DNA of 64,000 nucleotides, from the NCBI RefSeq assembly GCF_001922345.1, contig NZ_CP018812.1, positions 248,001-312,000 on the forward strand, written 5' to 3'. Position numbers and translations under genes: made by a program. The DNA is from Paraburkholderia sp. SOS3. GTDB lineage: Bacteria; Pseudomonadota; Gammaproteobacteria; Burkholderiales; Burkholderiaceae. The notes beneath the pieces were generated by a model. It ran no database searches, was not told the DNA's origin, and saw only the letters and a list, made by a program, of their open reading frames with translations. This document shows, one piece after another, positions 35,857 through 43,608 of this stretch (position 1 is its first letter; every line of letters starts with the position of its first letter).

Positions 35857-36814
35857 CGGTACTGCACACGACGCCGCATCCGCCACTGCATTTCCCCCTT
35901 CAACCGGCCGCGGAGCAGGCCGCGATGCAGGCCCCAACGCGGCAGCCGGCCTCGCGTCGGCGCCGCGCGAAGAGATCGTTCGCGAGACGAGCGACACGCA
36001 TCAGTTCAGCGTAGTCGAAAAGCCGCTATCGACGTTCGAGCGGCTTTACAACCAGGGATGGATTCGCAAGTTCGTGATTCTCGCGTTTCTCGCGATCGTC
36101 TGGGAAGTGTACGGTCGCATCCTGAACAACGCCCTGCTGTTCCCGACGTTCAGCGCGACGGTCCAGGCATTCGTCACGAGCATCGCGAGCGGCGAATTGC
36201 CCGGCAAGGCCTGGGCATCGATTCATGTGCTGCTGATGGGCTACGCGTGCGGCATCGTGCTCGCCGCGCTGCTGACGGCAGCGGCGATTACCTCGCGCAT
36301 CGGCACGGACTTTCTCGAAACGATGACGTCGATGCTGAACCCATTGCCCGCCATCGCACTGCTGCCGCTTGCGCTGATCTGGTTCGGCCTCGGCAACGGC
36401 AGCCTGATTTTCGTGCTCGTGCATTCGGTTACATGGTCTGTCGCATTGAATACGCATTCGGGCTTTCTGTCGGTCAGCAACACGTTGAAGATGGTCGGAC
36501 GCAACTATGGACTGCGCGGCGGCCGCTACGTCACGAAGATCCTCGTGCCCGCCGCGTTCCCGAGCATTCTCACAGGGCTGAAAATCGGCTGGGCGTTTGC
36601 ATGGCGCACGTTGATCGCCGCGGAACTCGTGTTCGGGGTGAGCTCCGGTTCGGGCGGTCTCGGCTGGTTTATCTACGAGAACAAGAACCTGCTCGATATC
36701 GCGAATGTGTTCGCCGGGTTGTTCACGGTGATTCTGATCGGCCTTGCAGTCGAGAACCTGATCTTCCGCACGCTCGAACGTCATACGGTGCAGCGCTGGG
36801 GCATGCAGTCGTGA
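35849..36814 (+). CDS. ABC transporter permease (TauC/SsuC-like)
   Basis: A 321-residue inner-membrane permease of the BPD_transp_1 family with about six helices after a long, polar N-terminal extension of roughly 65 residues (Ala/Pro/Gly-rich). The EAA loop reads NTLKMVGRNYGLRGGRYVTK followed by ILVPAAFPSILTGLKIGWAF, as in TauC/SsuC proteins. The ATG overlaps the ATPase gene by 8 bp. With the preceding two genes it forms a complete importer. A TauE/SafE-type gene follows 90 bp downstream on the same strand. Confidence 0.9.
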   Translation: MSNGTAHDAASATAFPPSTGRGAGRDAGPNAAAGLASAPREEIVRETSDTHQFSVVEKPLSTFERLYNQGWIRKFVILAFLAIVWEVYGRILNNALLFPTFSATVQAFVTSIASGELPGKAWASIHVLLMGYACGIVLAALLTAAAITSRIGTDFLETMTSMLNPLPAIALLPLALIWFGLGNGSLIFVLVHSVTWSVALNTHSGFLSVSNTLKMVGRNYGLRGGRYVTKILVPAAFPSILTGLKIGWAFAWRTLIAAELVFGVSSGSGGLGWFIYENKNLLDIANVFAGLFTVILIGLAVENLIFRTLERHTVQRWGMQS

Positions 36815-36904
36815 GCGCATCGAGGCCGGCTGCGTGGACAACGAGATCGAGGCGGCATTGCTTATGTTGCGCATGAGGTCGCGCGCCGCTGCGGAGCGAA
36901 ATCG

Positions 36905-37654
36905 TTGAGCACGCAACTCGCGTTGCTCGTCATCGGCGGCAGCGCGATCGCGGGCTTCGTATCGGGTCTGGCCGGCTTTGCATTCGGCCTCGTCGCGATG
37001 GTGTTCTGGGCATGGACGCTGCCGCCGCAAGCGATCGGGCCGATGCTCGTGGTCGGCTCGCTGGTCGGCCAGGTGCTGACCGTCGGCACGGTGCGCGGCC
37101 AGATTCGCCCCAAAGTGATCGGGCCGTTCATTGCAGGCGGAATGATCGGTGTGCCGATCGGCGCCGCCCTGCTGCCGATCATCAATCCGACCGGCTTTCG
37201 CATCGGTGTCGGACTGTTGCTGATTGTCTATTGCGGCGTCATGCTCGGGGCAAGAAATCTTCCGAGGGTAACCGCCGGTGGTGCATGGGCCGATGGCGGC
37301 ATCGGCATGATCGGCGGTATTCTCGGCGGCATTGCGGGTCTCGTGGGCCCCGCACCGACTGTCTGGTGCATGCTGCGCGGCCATCACAAGGACTTGCAGC
37401 GCGCGATCTGCCAAAGTTTTTTTATCGCCATGCAGTCGCTGACGCTCGTCATGTACGCGCTGACCGGCCTCATCGGCCGGCAAACGCTGATGCTGTTCGC
37501 GTGGATGCTGCCGTCCACGCTGATTTTCGCGTGGCTCGGATCGCGTCTGTACGTGCGCATCTCCGATACGGCATTCAGGCGCGTGCTGCTCGCGCTGCTG
37601 TTTGCATCGGGTGTCGCGCTGCTCGGCACATCGCTCGTTCACGCGTTGCGCTAA
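36905..37654 (+). CDS. TauE/SafE-family sulfite (anion) exporter
   Basis: A 249-residue membrane protein with 7-8 hydrophobic segments and the family's glycine-rich starts (GSAIAGFVSGLAGFAFGLVA and GMIGGILGGIAGLVGPAPT). TauE/SafE proteins are thought to export sulfite, sulfoacetate or related anions; many members have other or unknown substrates. The start is a TTG at 36905 with GGAG 8 nt upstream; an ATG nearby is out of frame. It lies directly after a sulfonate-type ABC importer, which supports sulfite export during organosulfonate breakdown. Confidence 0.82.
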   Translation: MSTQLALLVIGGSAIAGFVSGLAGFAFGLVAMVFWAWTLPPQAIGPMLVVGSLVGQVLTVGTVRGQIRPKVIGPFIAGGMIGVPIGAALLPIINPTGFRIGVGLLLIVYCGVMLGARNLPRVTAGGAWADGGIGMIGGILGGIAGLVGPAPTVWCMLRGHHKDLQRAICQSFFIAMQSLTLVMYALTGLIGRQTLMLFAWMLPSTLIFAWLGSRLYVRISDTAFRRVLLALLFASGVALLGTSLVHALR

Positions 37655-37708
37655 CTGCGTGCATCGGTCCAAGCCGCATATCGGCGGCCAGTTCGCGGAG
37701 AACCCGCC

Positions 37709-38671
37709 ATGAGTGCGATTCGCTATTTCGTCACGTTTCTCTCGGTTGCGCGGCACGGCTCGTTTGCCGCGGCCGCCGACGAGGTATGTCTCACGCAAGC
37801 CGCCGTGAGCCAGCAGATGCGTTCGCTCGAACGCGATCTCGACATGGTGCTGTTCGAGCGCACGCCGCGCTCCGTCTCGTTGAGCGAACAGGGCCGCACG
37901 ATCCTGCCGCTCGCGGAAACGCTCGTCGCGAACTATCGCAAGATTCTCGCGGCCGGCGAGCGCGACGAAGTGGCCGGTGTCGTACGCGTCGGCGCGCTCG
38001 TGTCGTCGCTGATGGGCGCGTTCGCCGATGCGATGCTGAACCTGAAGCGCCGCTATCCGCGGCTCGAGCTCAAGCTTTTCACGGGGCTATCGAGCGATTT
38101 CGCGACGCGAGTGGAAAGCGGCGAACTCGATGCGGCCATCGTCACGCAATCGCCAGCCGGGTTTCCCGCGATGCTCAAGTGGACCGCGCTCTACAGCGAA
38201 CCGATGGTGCTCATTACCTCGGCGGAAGATCCTCGCACCGACGTCGACGCGCTATTGCAGGAACCGTATATCCGTTTCGACCGGCAAACGTGGACCGGCA
38301 TCCTGATCGAAGAAGCATTGCAGGGGCTCGGGGCTTCGGTGCACGACATCATGGAATTGAATTCGCTCGAAGCGATCTGCGAGATGGTGAAGCGCGGTTT
38401 CGGCGTTTCGATCGTGCCGCGTCTTGCGAACGCAAACTGGAATGAGGAGTCCGGCCTGCGAGTGACTGCACTGCCGGAGCGTATCGCACCGCGCCGTGTC
38501 GGCTTGCTCGAACGCCGCGAGCATGATCGCGGCGCGTTCACCGACGCCGTGAAGCGTCATTTCACCGGCGGCGCCGACGAGCCGGCCACAACCGCTTCGC
38601 GCGGCGCGGGTACAGATGCAGGCGTCGCGTCCGCCGGCGTGGCGGTGGGTGCATCGTCGAGCAACGACTGA
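37709..38671 (+). CDS. LysR-family transcriptional regulator with long tail
   Basis: A 320-residue LysR regulator. The winged helix is at residues 1-60 (IRYFVTFLSVARHGSFAAAA, LTQAAVSQQMRSLERDLDMV) and the effector domain at 90-290. The last 35 residues (GADEPATTASRGAGTDAGVA...) are low complexity and run antisense over the 3' end of the flavoprotein gene at 38557, a 115-bp overlap of two coding regions. A GGAG site precedes the ATG. It lies 54 bp after the TauE-like gene on the same strand and is convergent with the fumarate-reductase/fumarase operon; it may regulate either. Confidence 0.9.
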   Translation: MSAIRYFVTFLSVARHGSFAAAADEVCLTQAAVSQQMRSLERDLDMVLFERTPRSVSLSEQGRTILPLAETLVANYRKILAAGERDEVAGVVRVGALVSSLMGAFADAMLNLKRRYPRLELKLFTGLSSDFATRVESGELDAAIVTQSPAGFPAMLKWTALYSEPMVLITSAEDPRTDVDALLQEPYIRFDRQTWTGILIEEALQGLGASVHDIMELNSLEAICEMVKRGFGVSIVPRLANANWNEESGLRVTALPERIAPRRVGLLERREHDRGAFTDAVKRHFTGGADEPATTASRGAGTDAGVASAGVAVGASSSND

Positions 38672-40368
38672 CCGGGCCGCACGCGCGTGAACTGAACGCG
38701 GCGGCGCGTCGTTTCGAGCGCGCCGTCGTCGAGCATGCGCAGGCACATATAGTCGGATGTCTCGAGATCGCCCGCGTCGGGGAAATCTTCGCGGAAGTGC
38801 GCGCCGCGCGAGTTCTCGCGCAGCAGCGCCGATTCGGTGATCGCGCGGCTCACGAGCGTGAGATTGCGCAGATTCAACCAGTCGTGCCATGACAGATTGA
38901 ACCGCAAATCGCGGCCGTCGACGCCCGTGCGATCGAGCCGCGCCTCGATCTCGAGCAAGGCGCCGCGGGCGCGCTCGAGGCCCTGCGCATCGCGCAGAAT
39001 GCCGACGTCGTTCCACATCAGGTCGTAGAGCGTTTCGCGAATCGCTTCGAGGTCGCCATCGGGCTTGCGTGTAAGCGGCGCGCGGCATCGTTCTACCGCA
39101 CGCTCGATCTGGCCGCGGTCCGCTTCTTCGTCGCGCCCATGGCGCGGCACCCATCGCGCCAGTGTTTCACCTGCAATGCCGCCGAACACGGTCGAATTCG
39201 CGACGCCGTTGCCGCCGAGACGATTCGCACCATGCACGCCGCCCGCATCTTCGCCGGCGACGAAGAGGCCCGGCAGCGTCGTCGAGCAGTCGGCCTCGAA
39301 CGCGACACCGCCCATCATGTAGTGCGCGGTCGGCACGACTTCGACCTGACCGCCCGCGAGATCGAAACCGCAATCGGCGCAGCGCTCGACCATGCCCTTG
39401 AAGCGCTGGCGCACCGACTCGGGCCCGAGATGGTCCATGCGCAGATAGACGCCGCCGTTCGGCGTCGCATTGCCCGCGCGCAATTCGCGGAAAATACTGC
39501 GCGATACGATATCGCGCGTCGCGCGTTCGCCGCGCGGATCGTAGCGATGCATGAAGCGCTCGCCGTCGCCGGTTAGCAGGTAACCGCCCGCGCCACGCAA
39601 GCCTTCTTCGAGCACGGTACCGGTCATGCGCGTATGGGTGCCGGCCAGCAGCCCCGTAGGATGGAACTGCACCATTTCCATATCGCGCAGCGTGAGGCCC
39701 GCGCGCATGGCCATCGCCATGCCGTCGCAGCTCTTGTCGCCGCTCGGCGTGTGGTACTTGTACATCGTCGGGCCGCCGCCGGTCGCGAGCAGCACCGCTT
39801 TCGCACGCACGAATACGAACTCGCCGCTGCGCATGTCGATCATCAGCACACCGGCGAGCGCGCCGCCCGACTGCGTTTCGATGAATTCAACCGCGCGGTG
39901 TTCTTCGAGGCGCGCGATGCCGCGCGCCCAGACCTGCTCGGCCAGCCGGTTGATGATCTCGATGCCGGTCTGGTCGCCCTTGTGCACCGTGCGATCGAAG
40001 GTCTGCCCCGCGAACGCCTTCTGCTTCAGCGTGCCGTCCGGATTGCGATCGAAAAAGCAGCCGAGCTCGTTTTCGAGTTCGTGAATGCGTTCTACCGCGC
40101 GCGTGACGAGCGTCCACGCGAGATCCTGGTTCGACAACCATTTGCCACCCTCGATCGTGTCCATGAAATGACGCTCGATCGAGTCGCCTTGCGCGAGCGC
40201 GACGTTATAGCCGCCCTGCACCATGCGCGTACAGCCGCATTTGCCGAGCAGGCCCTTCACCGCGATCGTGATGCGCAACTGCGGCGCTGCGGCGTGCGCG
40301 TGCAGCGCCGCGAACAGGCCCGCGCCGCCGCTGCCGAGAATCAGGATATCGGTGTCGTACTGCTTCAT
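38557..40368 (-). CDS. Fumarate reductase/succinate dehydrogenase-type flavoprotein subunit
   Basis: A 603-residue FAD-dependent dicarboxylate oxidoreductase. The FAD motif GSGGAGLFAALHA is at residue 12. Catalytic residues of FrdA/SdhA are present: FHPTGLLAGT, EEGLRGAGGYLL, RDIVSRSIF, PTAHYMMGG and NRLGGNGVANS. The His that covalently binds FAD (SHT in FrdA/SdhA) is replaced by Cys46 (KCGCTRMVQGG), so FAD is probably non-covalent. It would interconvert a succinate- and a fumarate-like acid with FrdB and two membrane subunits. It is the last gene of the operon frdB-C-D-fumarase alpha-fumarase beta-frdA. The start at 40368 begins the domain. The last 40 residues are an Ala/Pro tail overlapping the LysR gene antisense. 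Confidence 0.85.
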   Translation of the reverse strand: MKQYDTDILILGSGGAGLFAALHAHAAAPQLRITIAVKGLLGKCGCTRMVQGGYNVALAQGDSIERHFMDTIEGGKWLSNQDLAWTLVTRAVERIHELENELGCFFDRNPDGTLKQKAFAGQTFDRTVHKGDQTGIEIINRLAEQVWARGIARLEEHRAVEFIETQSGGALAGVLMIDMRSGEFVFVRAKAVLLATGGGPTMYKYHTPSGDKSCDGMAMAMRAGLTLRDMEMVQFHPTGLLAGTHTRMTGTVLEEGLRGAGGYLLTGDGERFMHRYDPRGERATRDIVSRSIFRELRAGNATPNGGVYLRMDHLGPESVRQRFKGMVERCADCGFDLAGGQVEVVPTAHYMMGGVAFEADCSTTLPGLFVAGEDAGGVHGANRLGGNGVANSTVFGGIAGETLARWVPRHGRDEEADRGQIERAVERCRAPLTRKPDGDLEAIRETLYDLMWNDVGILRDAQGLERARGALLEIEARLDRTGVDGRDLRFNLSWHDWLNLRNLTLVSRAITESALLRENSRGAHFREDFPDAGDLETSDYMCLRMLDDGALETTRRRVQFTRVRPGQSLLDDAPTATPADATPASVPAPREAVVAGSSAPPVK

Positions 40369-40393
40369 CTGCGTGGACTCCGGGTCGGCTTTA

Positions 40394-41011
40394 TCAAGGC
40401 TGCGAACGAACACCGAGCGACGCGAGCACCTTGGCGCGCTGCGACTGCGTGTTCTGCTGCACTGTCGAGTAGACGCTGCCGCCGTGGCTATCCATTGCAA
40501 CCAGGAGCGGCCCGAACTCGCCGATCCTGAAGCGCCACAATGATTCGGGGTTCAGGTCGTCGAGGTCGACGTCTTCGATCTGCTCGATCCAGGTCGTTTC
40601 GAGCGCGGCCGTGCCGCCGACAATCGCGAGATACACGCCGCCGTGTTTCGCGAACGCGTCGGCGGAGCCCTGCGCGAGGCCGCCTTTGCCGATCACGATG
40701 CGCACGCCGTATTGCGCCATCAGCGGCTCGGTGAAGCGCTCCATGCGCATCGACGTCGTCGTGCCGATGCATACCGGCTCGTAGCCGGCTGGGTGTTCGG
40801 CCGATGCCGGCACGCGACGCACGTTCGGCGCCGTATGAATGACCGCATGGCCATTCAGATCGAAGCGCGTCTTGCGGCCGCGATCGAACATATGAATCTG
40901 CGTGGCGTCGCGAATGCCGAACAGCGTGCCGGTCAGCGTCACCATGTCGCCGATTTTCAGTTCACGGATCTGCGCCTCGGTGACGGGCATCTGCAATACG
41001 TGGTGCGTCAT
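40394..41011 (-). CDS. Class I fumarase / tartrate dehydratase beta subunit
   Basis: A 205-residue protein equal to the C-terminal domain of class I (iron-sulfur) fumarases, as in the beta subunit TtdB of L-tartrate dehydratase and two-subunit fumarases. Recognisable are LKIGDMVTLTGTLFGIRDATQ, the conserved CIGTTTSMRMERF loop and VIGKGGLAQGSADAFAKHGG. It works with the alpha subunit 73 bp upstream to hydrate or dehydrate a C4 (or substituted) dicarboxylate. The next gene downstream (25 bp) is the flavoprotein subunit. The sequence does not tell fumarate from tartrate or mesaconate. Confidence 0.87.
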   Translation of the reverse strand: MTHHVLQMPVTEAQIRELKIGDMVTLTGTLFGIRDATQIHMFDRGRKTRFDLNGHAVIHTAPNVRRVPASAEHPAGYEPVCIGTTTSMRMERFTEPLMAQYGVRIVIGKGGLAQGSADAFAKHGGVYLAIVGGTAALETTWIEQIEDVDLDDLNPESLWRFRIGEFGPLLVAMDSHGGSVYSTVQQNTQSQRAKVLASLGVRSQP

Positions 41012-41084
41012 TTATCAGGTCTCCTCGCGGCCGGCGTCCCTGGGCCCCGGTGTCGGTTGATTCCGGTTTCCCATGGACAGCCCA

Positions 41085-41954
41085 TCAATAGCCGTATTCG
41101 ACTTCACCGCGCGTCAACGTCGCGCGTGCGCGCCGCGCCGAATGGCATTGCATGTTCACCGCGACCGGATTCATCGTGATGTGCGTCGCGGCAAGTTCGA
41201 CATGCACGGCGAATGCGGTCGCATCGCCGCCGAGCCCTTGCGGACCGACGCCGAGCTGATTCACCGCGGCCGACAGCTCCGCTTCGAGCGCGGCCGCATG
41301 CGGATCGTCGTTGCGCGTGCCGAGCGCGCGCGTTGCCGCGCGCTTCGCGAGCCACACGCAAAGGTCCGAGGTGCCGCCCACGCCGACGCCGACGATCGTC
41401 GGCGGGCAGGTCTTGCCGCCGGCGTCGATCACGCAGTCGATCACGAAACGCTTGATCGCGTCGATGCCGTCGGCCGGCGTAGCCATCTTCAGAAACGAGT
41501 TGTTTTCGGAGCCGCTGCCCTTCGGGATCATCTCGATCACGAGCGTATCGGCGGTCGAATCGAAGTCGAGATGGATTGCCGGCATCAGCGGGCCGCATGA
41601 CGTCTGTTCGTTCTGTCTCGTCAACGGATGGACGACCGACGAGCGCAGCGGATGTTCGCGCGTCGCGCGCTCGCAGCCGCGGCGAATCGCCTCTTTGAGC
41701 GCGACCCCATCGAGCGCGAGTCCGGAACCGATCGTCACGTTGTAGATCGGCAAGCCCGTGTCCTGACATAGCAGGTTGTCCGCGCTTTCAGCGACGCCGA
41801 TATTCGTGCGCATGATGCCGAGCACGCGGCGCGCGGTGTCGTCGGTTTCCGCGCGCTCGAGACGCGCGATGCCGTCCTTGATGTCCGGCGGCAATTGCTT
41901 CAATGCGCGAATGTACAACTGCTTCGCGACTTCTTCGACTTGCTGCATGTCCAT
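41085..41954 (-). CDS. Class I fumarase / tartrate dehydratase alpha subunit
   Basis: A 289-residue protein equal to the N-terminal [4Fe-4S] domain of class I fumarases (TtdA type). Cluster cysteines are in LLCQDTGLPI (about residue 63), QTSCGPLMPA and GKTCPPTIVGVGVGGTSD. The block IEMIPKGSGSENNSFLKM is family-defining. With the beta subunit it adds or removes water at a fumarate-like double bond. Next to a paralogous succinate dehydrogenase, the pair could carry out oxidation followed by hydration of succinate or a substituted succinate. The ATG start is at the domain beginning. Confidence 0.88.
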   Translation of the reverse strand: MDMQQVEEVAKQLYIRALKQLPPDIKDGIARLERAETDDTARRVLGIMRTNIGVAESADNLLCQDTGLPIYNVTIGSGLALDGVALKEAIRRGCERATREHPLRSSVVHPLTRQNEQTSCGPLMPAIHLDFDSTADTLVIEMIPKGSGSENNSFLKMATPADGIDAIKRFVIDCVIDAGGKTCPPTIVGVGVGGTSDLCVWLAKRAATRALGTRNDDPHAAALEAELSAAVNQLGVGPQGLGGDATAFAVHVELAATHITMNPVAVNMQCHSARRARATLTRGEVEYGY

Positions 41955-42021
41955 CGGGTGGTCTCCATCGCGCTCGAATACTGGCGCGCCGGGTCTTGTT
42001 AAACAGGTTGCGCCTTAACAA

Positions 42022-42438
42022 TTACAACGTGAGCGACAGCGCGAAGGCGAGCCCGATCACGAGCGCGCCGCCCGCGGTCGCTGCGATCAGATTCTTGCGC
42101 AGGCCGCTCCACGGGCGGTATTCGATCAGCAGAACGCGCACGCCGCCGATCAGATGCGCCGCGAGCAGCGTGACAAGCCCCCATTCGGCAAAAACAAACG
42201 CGGGCTGACGCGTGACCGCGAGAAACGAATCGAACGCGGCGGCGCCATGCAAGGCGGTGCCGAGCGCCCAGAAATGCATCGGCAGGAAAACGGCGAGCGC
42301 GAGGCCCGACAGGCGATGCACGAGAAATGCCCACCACGCGGGATGATTGCGCGCGCGAACGTCGGCACGACGGCCGGGCGTTTTGCGGCGGCCCGCAGCA
42401 GCGGTGCTCGCGGCATGCAATGCATCGAGTTCGCTCAT
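42022..42438 (-). CDS. SdhC/SdhD-like membrane subunit
   Basis: A 138-residue protein with three transmembrane helices after a basic N-terminus. The stretch FLVHRLSGLALAVFLPMHFW has the HRxSG motif and the His residues that ligate quinone and heme b in SdhC-type anchors. Starts at the ATG at 42438, which overlaps the stop of the previous membrane subunit gene (ATGA). With the 113-residue protein upstream it anchors the FrdAB-like dimer in the inner membrane and exchanges electrons with quinone. Confidence 0.78.
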   Translation of the reverse strand: MSELDALHAASTAAAGRRKTPGRRADVRARNHPAWWAFLVHRLSGLALAVFLPMHFWALGTALHGAAAFDSFLAVTRQPAFVFAEWGLVTLLAAHLIGGVRVLLIEYRPWSGLRKNLIAATAGGALVIGLAFALSLTL

Positions 42439-42776
42439 AGCGGCCCTCCAGTCAACGCGAAGACCGCGCGCAAGCCTGCAATGGCCAACATCAGGCCGAC
42501 CAGCACGCTGACGGCGAACACGCTCGGGCCCCGCCACCGAAGCCATTCTTCGGCGATGCGGCGTAAGCCGACCGGCACGTGCGCGGCGGCGGCCAGCACG
42601 AATACCGTATAAAACAGGCCCCAGACGACGTTGCCATGCAACCGCGCGAGAATCGCACCCGCGGAAAGGCCGCCATGCACAACGGCAATCATCGTGATCA
42701 GATGTACGGTCACGCACACCGCGAGCACCATTGCCGAAATGCGCTGTACGCGCCAGCCGCTCATCGCTGCCTTCAT
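42435..42776 (-). CDS. Second membrane anchor subunit of Frd/Sdh-like complex
   Basis: A 113-residue protein with three hydrophobic helices (RISAMVLAVCVTVHLITMIA; VVWGLFYTVFVLAAAAHVPV; FAVSVLVGLMLAIAGLRAVF). The His residues in the first two helices (VTVHLI, AAAHVPVG) suit heme b ligands. Its ATG at 42776 overlaps the stop of the iron-sulfur subunit gene, and its stop overlaps the next anchor gene. The three are therefore a translationally coupled B-C-D set. It is assigned by size, topology and position rather than by clear sequence similarity. Confidence 0.72.
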   Translation of the reverse strand: MKAAMSGWRVQRISAMVLAVCVTVHLITMIAVVHGGLSAGAILARLHGNVVWGLFYTVFVLAAAAHVPVGLRRIAEEWLRWRGPSVFAVSVLVGLMLAIAGLRAVFALTGGPL

Positions 42777-43507
42777 TCGAGTGCTCCTCGCGGTGCCTTG
42801 CCGTTCAAACGCTTCAGGCCGGCTATGCTCGCGGTTGGCGCAAGCGACTTCGGACAGCGTTCGGTGCATGAGCCGAGCGTGTGGCACGAATGGCAACCCG
42901 CGTCGTTCGATATCGCGGCGACGCGCGCCTGCTGCTGCGTGTCGCGCACATCGTTGACGAGCGTCCATGCGCGGTTCAGTGCGGCCGGGCCGAGGTAGTC
43001 AGGATTCCAGGCGACGACGTCGCAGCTCGCATAGCAGACGCCGCAGCCGATGCATTCGATGCCTGCATCGGCGGCCTTACGCTCGGCCGATGCCGGATCG
43101 ACACGTGCCGCCGGGTCGGCGCGCGTGCGCTGGCCCGCGAAATAACCTTTCGCATCGCGCCACTTATCGAAGAAGCCGGTCATGTCGGTGGCAAGGTCTT
43201 TCACTACCGGCAGGTGATTGAGCGGCGCGATTTCGAGGACGTCGTCGGCGTGGCGCATGACTTTCGTCACATGTGTACGACAGGTCCAGCGCGCGCGGCC
43301 GTTGACCGTCATCGCACATGAACCGCACATGCCGACGCGGCAGGCGAAGCGATACGAGAGCGTCGCGTCGAGATGGCGCTGGATATGAATGACGACGTCG
43401 AGAACCGTCTGGCTCTCCATGCGCGGCACGTCGAAGCGCTGAAACTCGCCTTCTTCGGCACCGCGCCAGACGCTTACTTTCAGTGTTGTGGGGGTAGCGC
43501 TTGGCAT
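42773..43507 (-). CDS. Fumarate reductase/succinate dehydrogenase-type iron-sulfur subunit
   Basis: A 244-residue FrdB/SdhB-type protein. An N-terminal [2Fe-2S] domain has CRVGMCGSCAMTVNGRARWT followed by Cys, and the C-terminal ferredoxin domain has CIGCGVCYASCD ([4Fe-4S]) and CHTLGSCTERCPKSL ([3Fe-4S] and [4Fe-4S] ligands). One more Cys precedes the last motif (CHSC). It passes electrons between the flavoprotein and quinone. It is the first gene of the operon, 101 bp after the AAA ATPase gene on the same strand. The ATG at 43507 gives the family N-terminus. Confidence 0.87.
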   Translation of the reverse strand: MPSATPTTLKVSVWRGAEEGEFQRFDVPRMESQTVLDVVIHIQRHLDATLSYRFACRVGMCGSCAMTVNGRARWTCRTHVTKVMRHADDVLEIAPLNHLPVVKDLATDMTGFFDKWRDAKGYFAGQRTRADPAARVDPASAERKAADAGIECIGCGVCYASCDVVAWNPDYLGPAALNRAWTLVNDVRDTQQQARVAAISNDAGCHSCHTLGSCTERCPKSLAPTASIAGLKRLNGKAPRGALE

Positions 43508-43608
43508 CCTGGCTTTTGATTCGCGTGGGGCAGCGAAGCCAGTCTACGGTGCTCGCGCAGCGGCTGAAAGCCAAACATTTTTGCGGCGAGATAAAGAATT
43601 TCTTTTGC

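Noticed and set aside
36026..37798. 590-codon open frame antisense to the permease and TauE-like genes
   Set aside because: It spans two recognised genes and their gap and is rich in Arg, Gln and His without motifs.
38557..40368. Flavoprotein as L-aspartate oxidase (NadB)
   Set aside because: NadB also lacks the FAD His, but this gene is in an operon with an iron-sulfur subunit and two membrane anchors, which NadB does not need.
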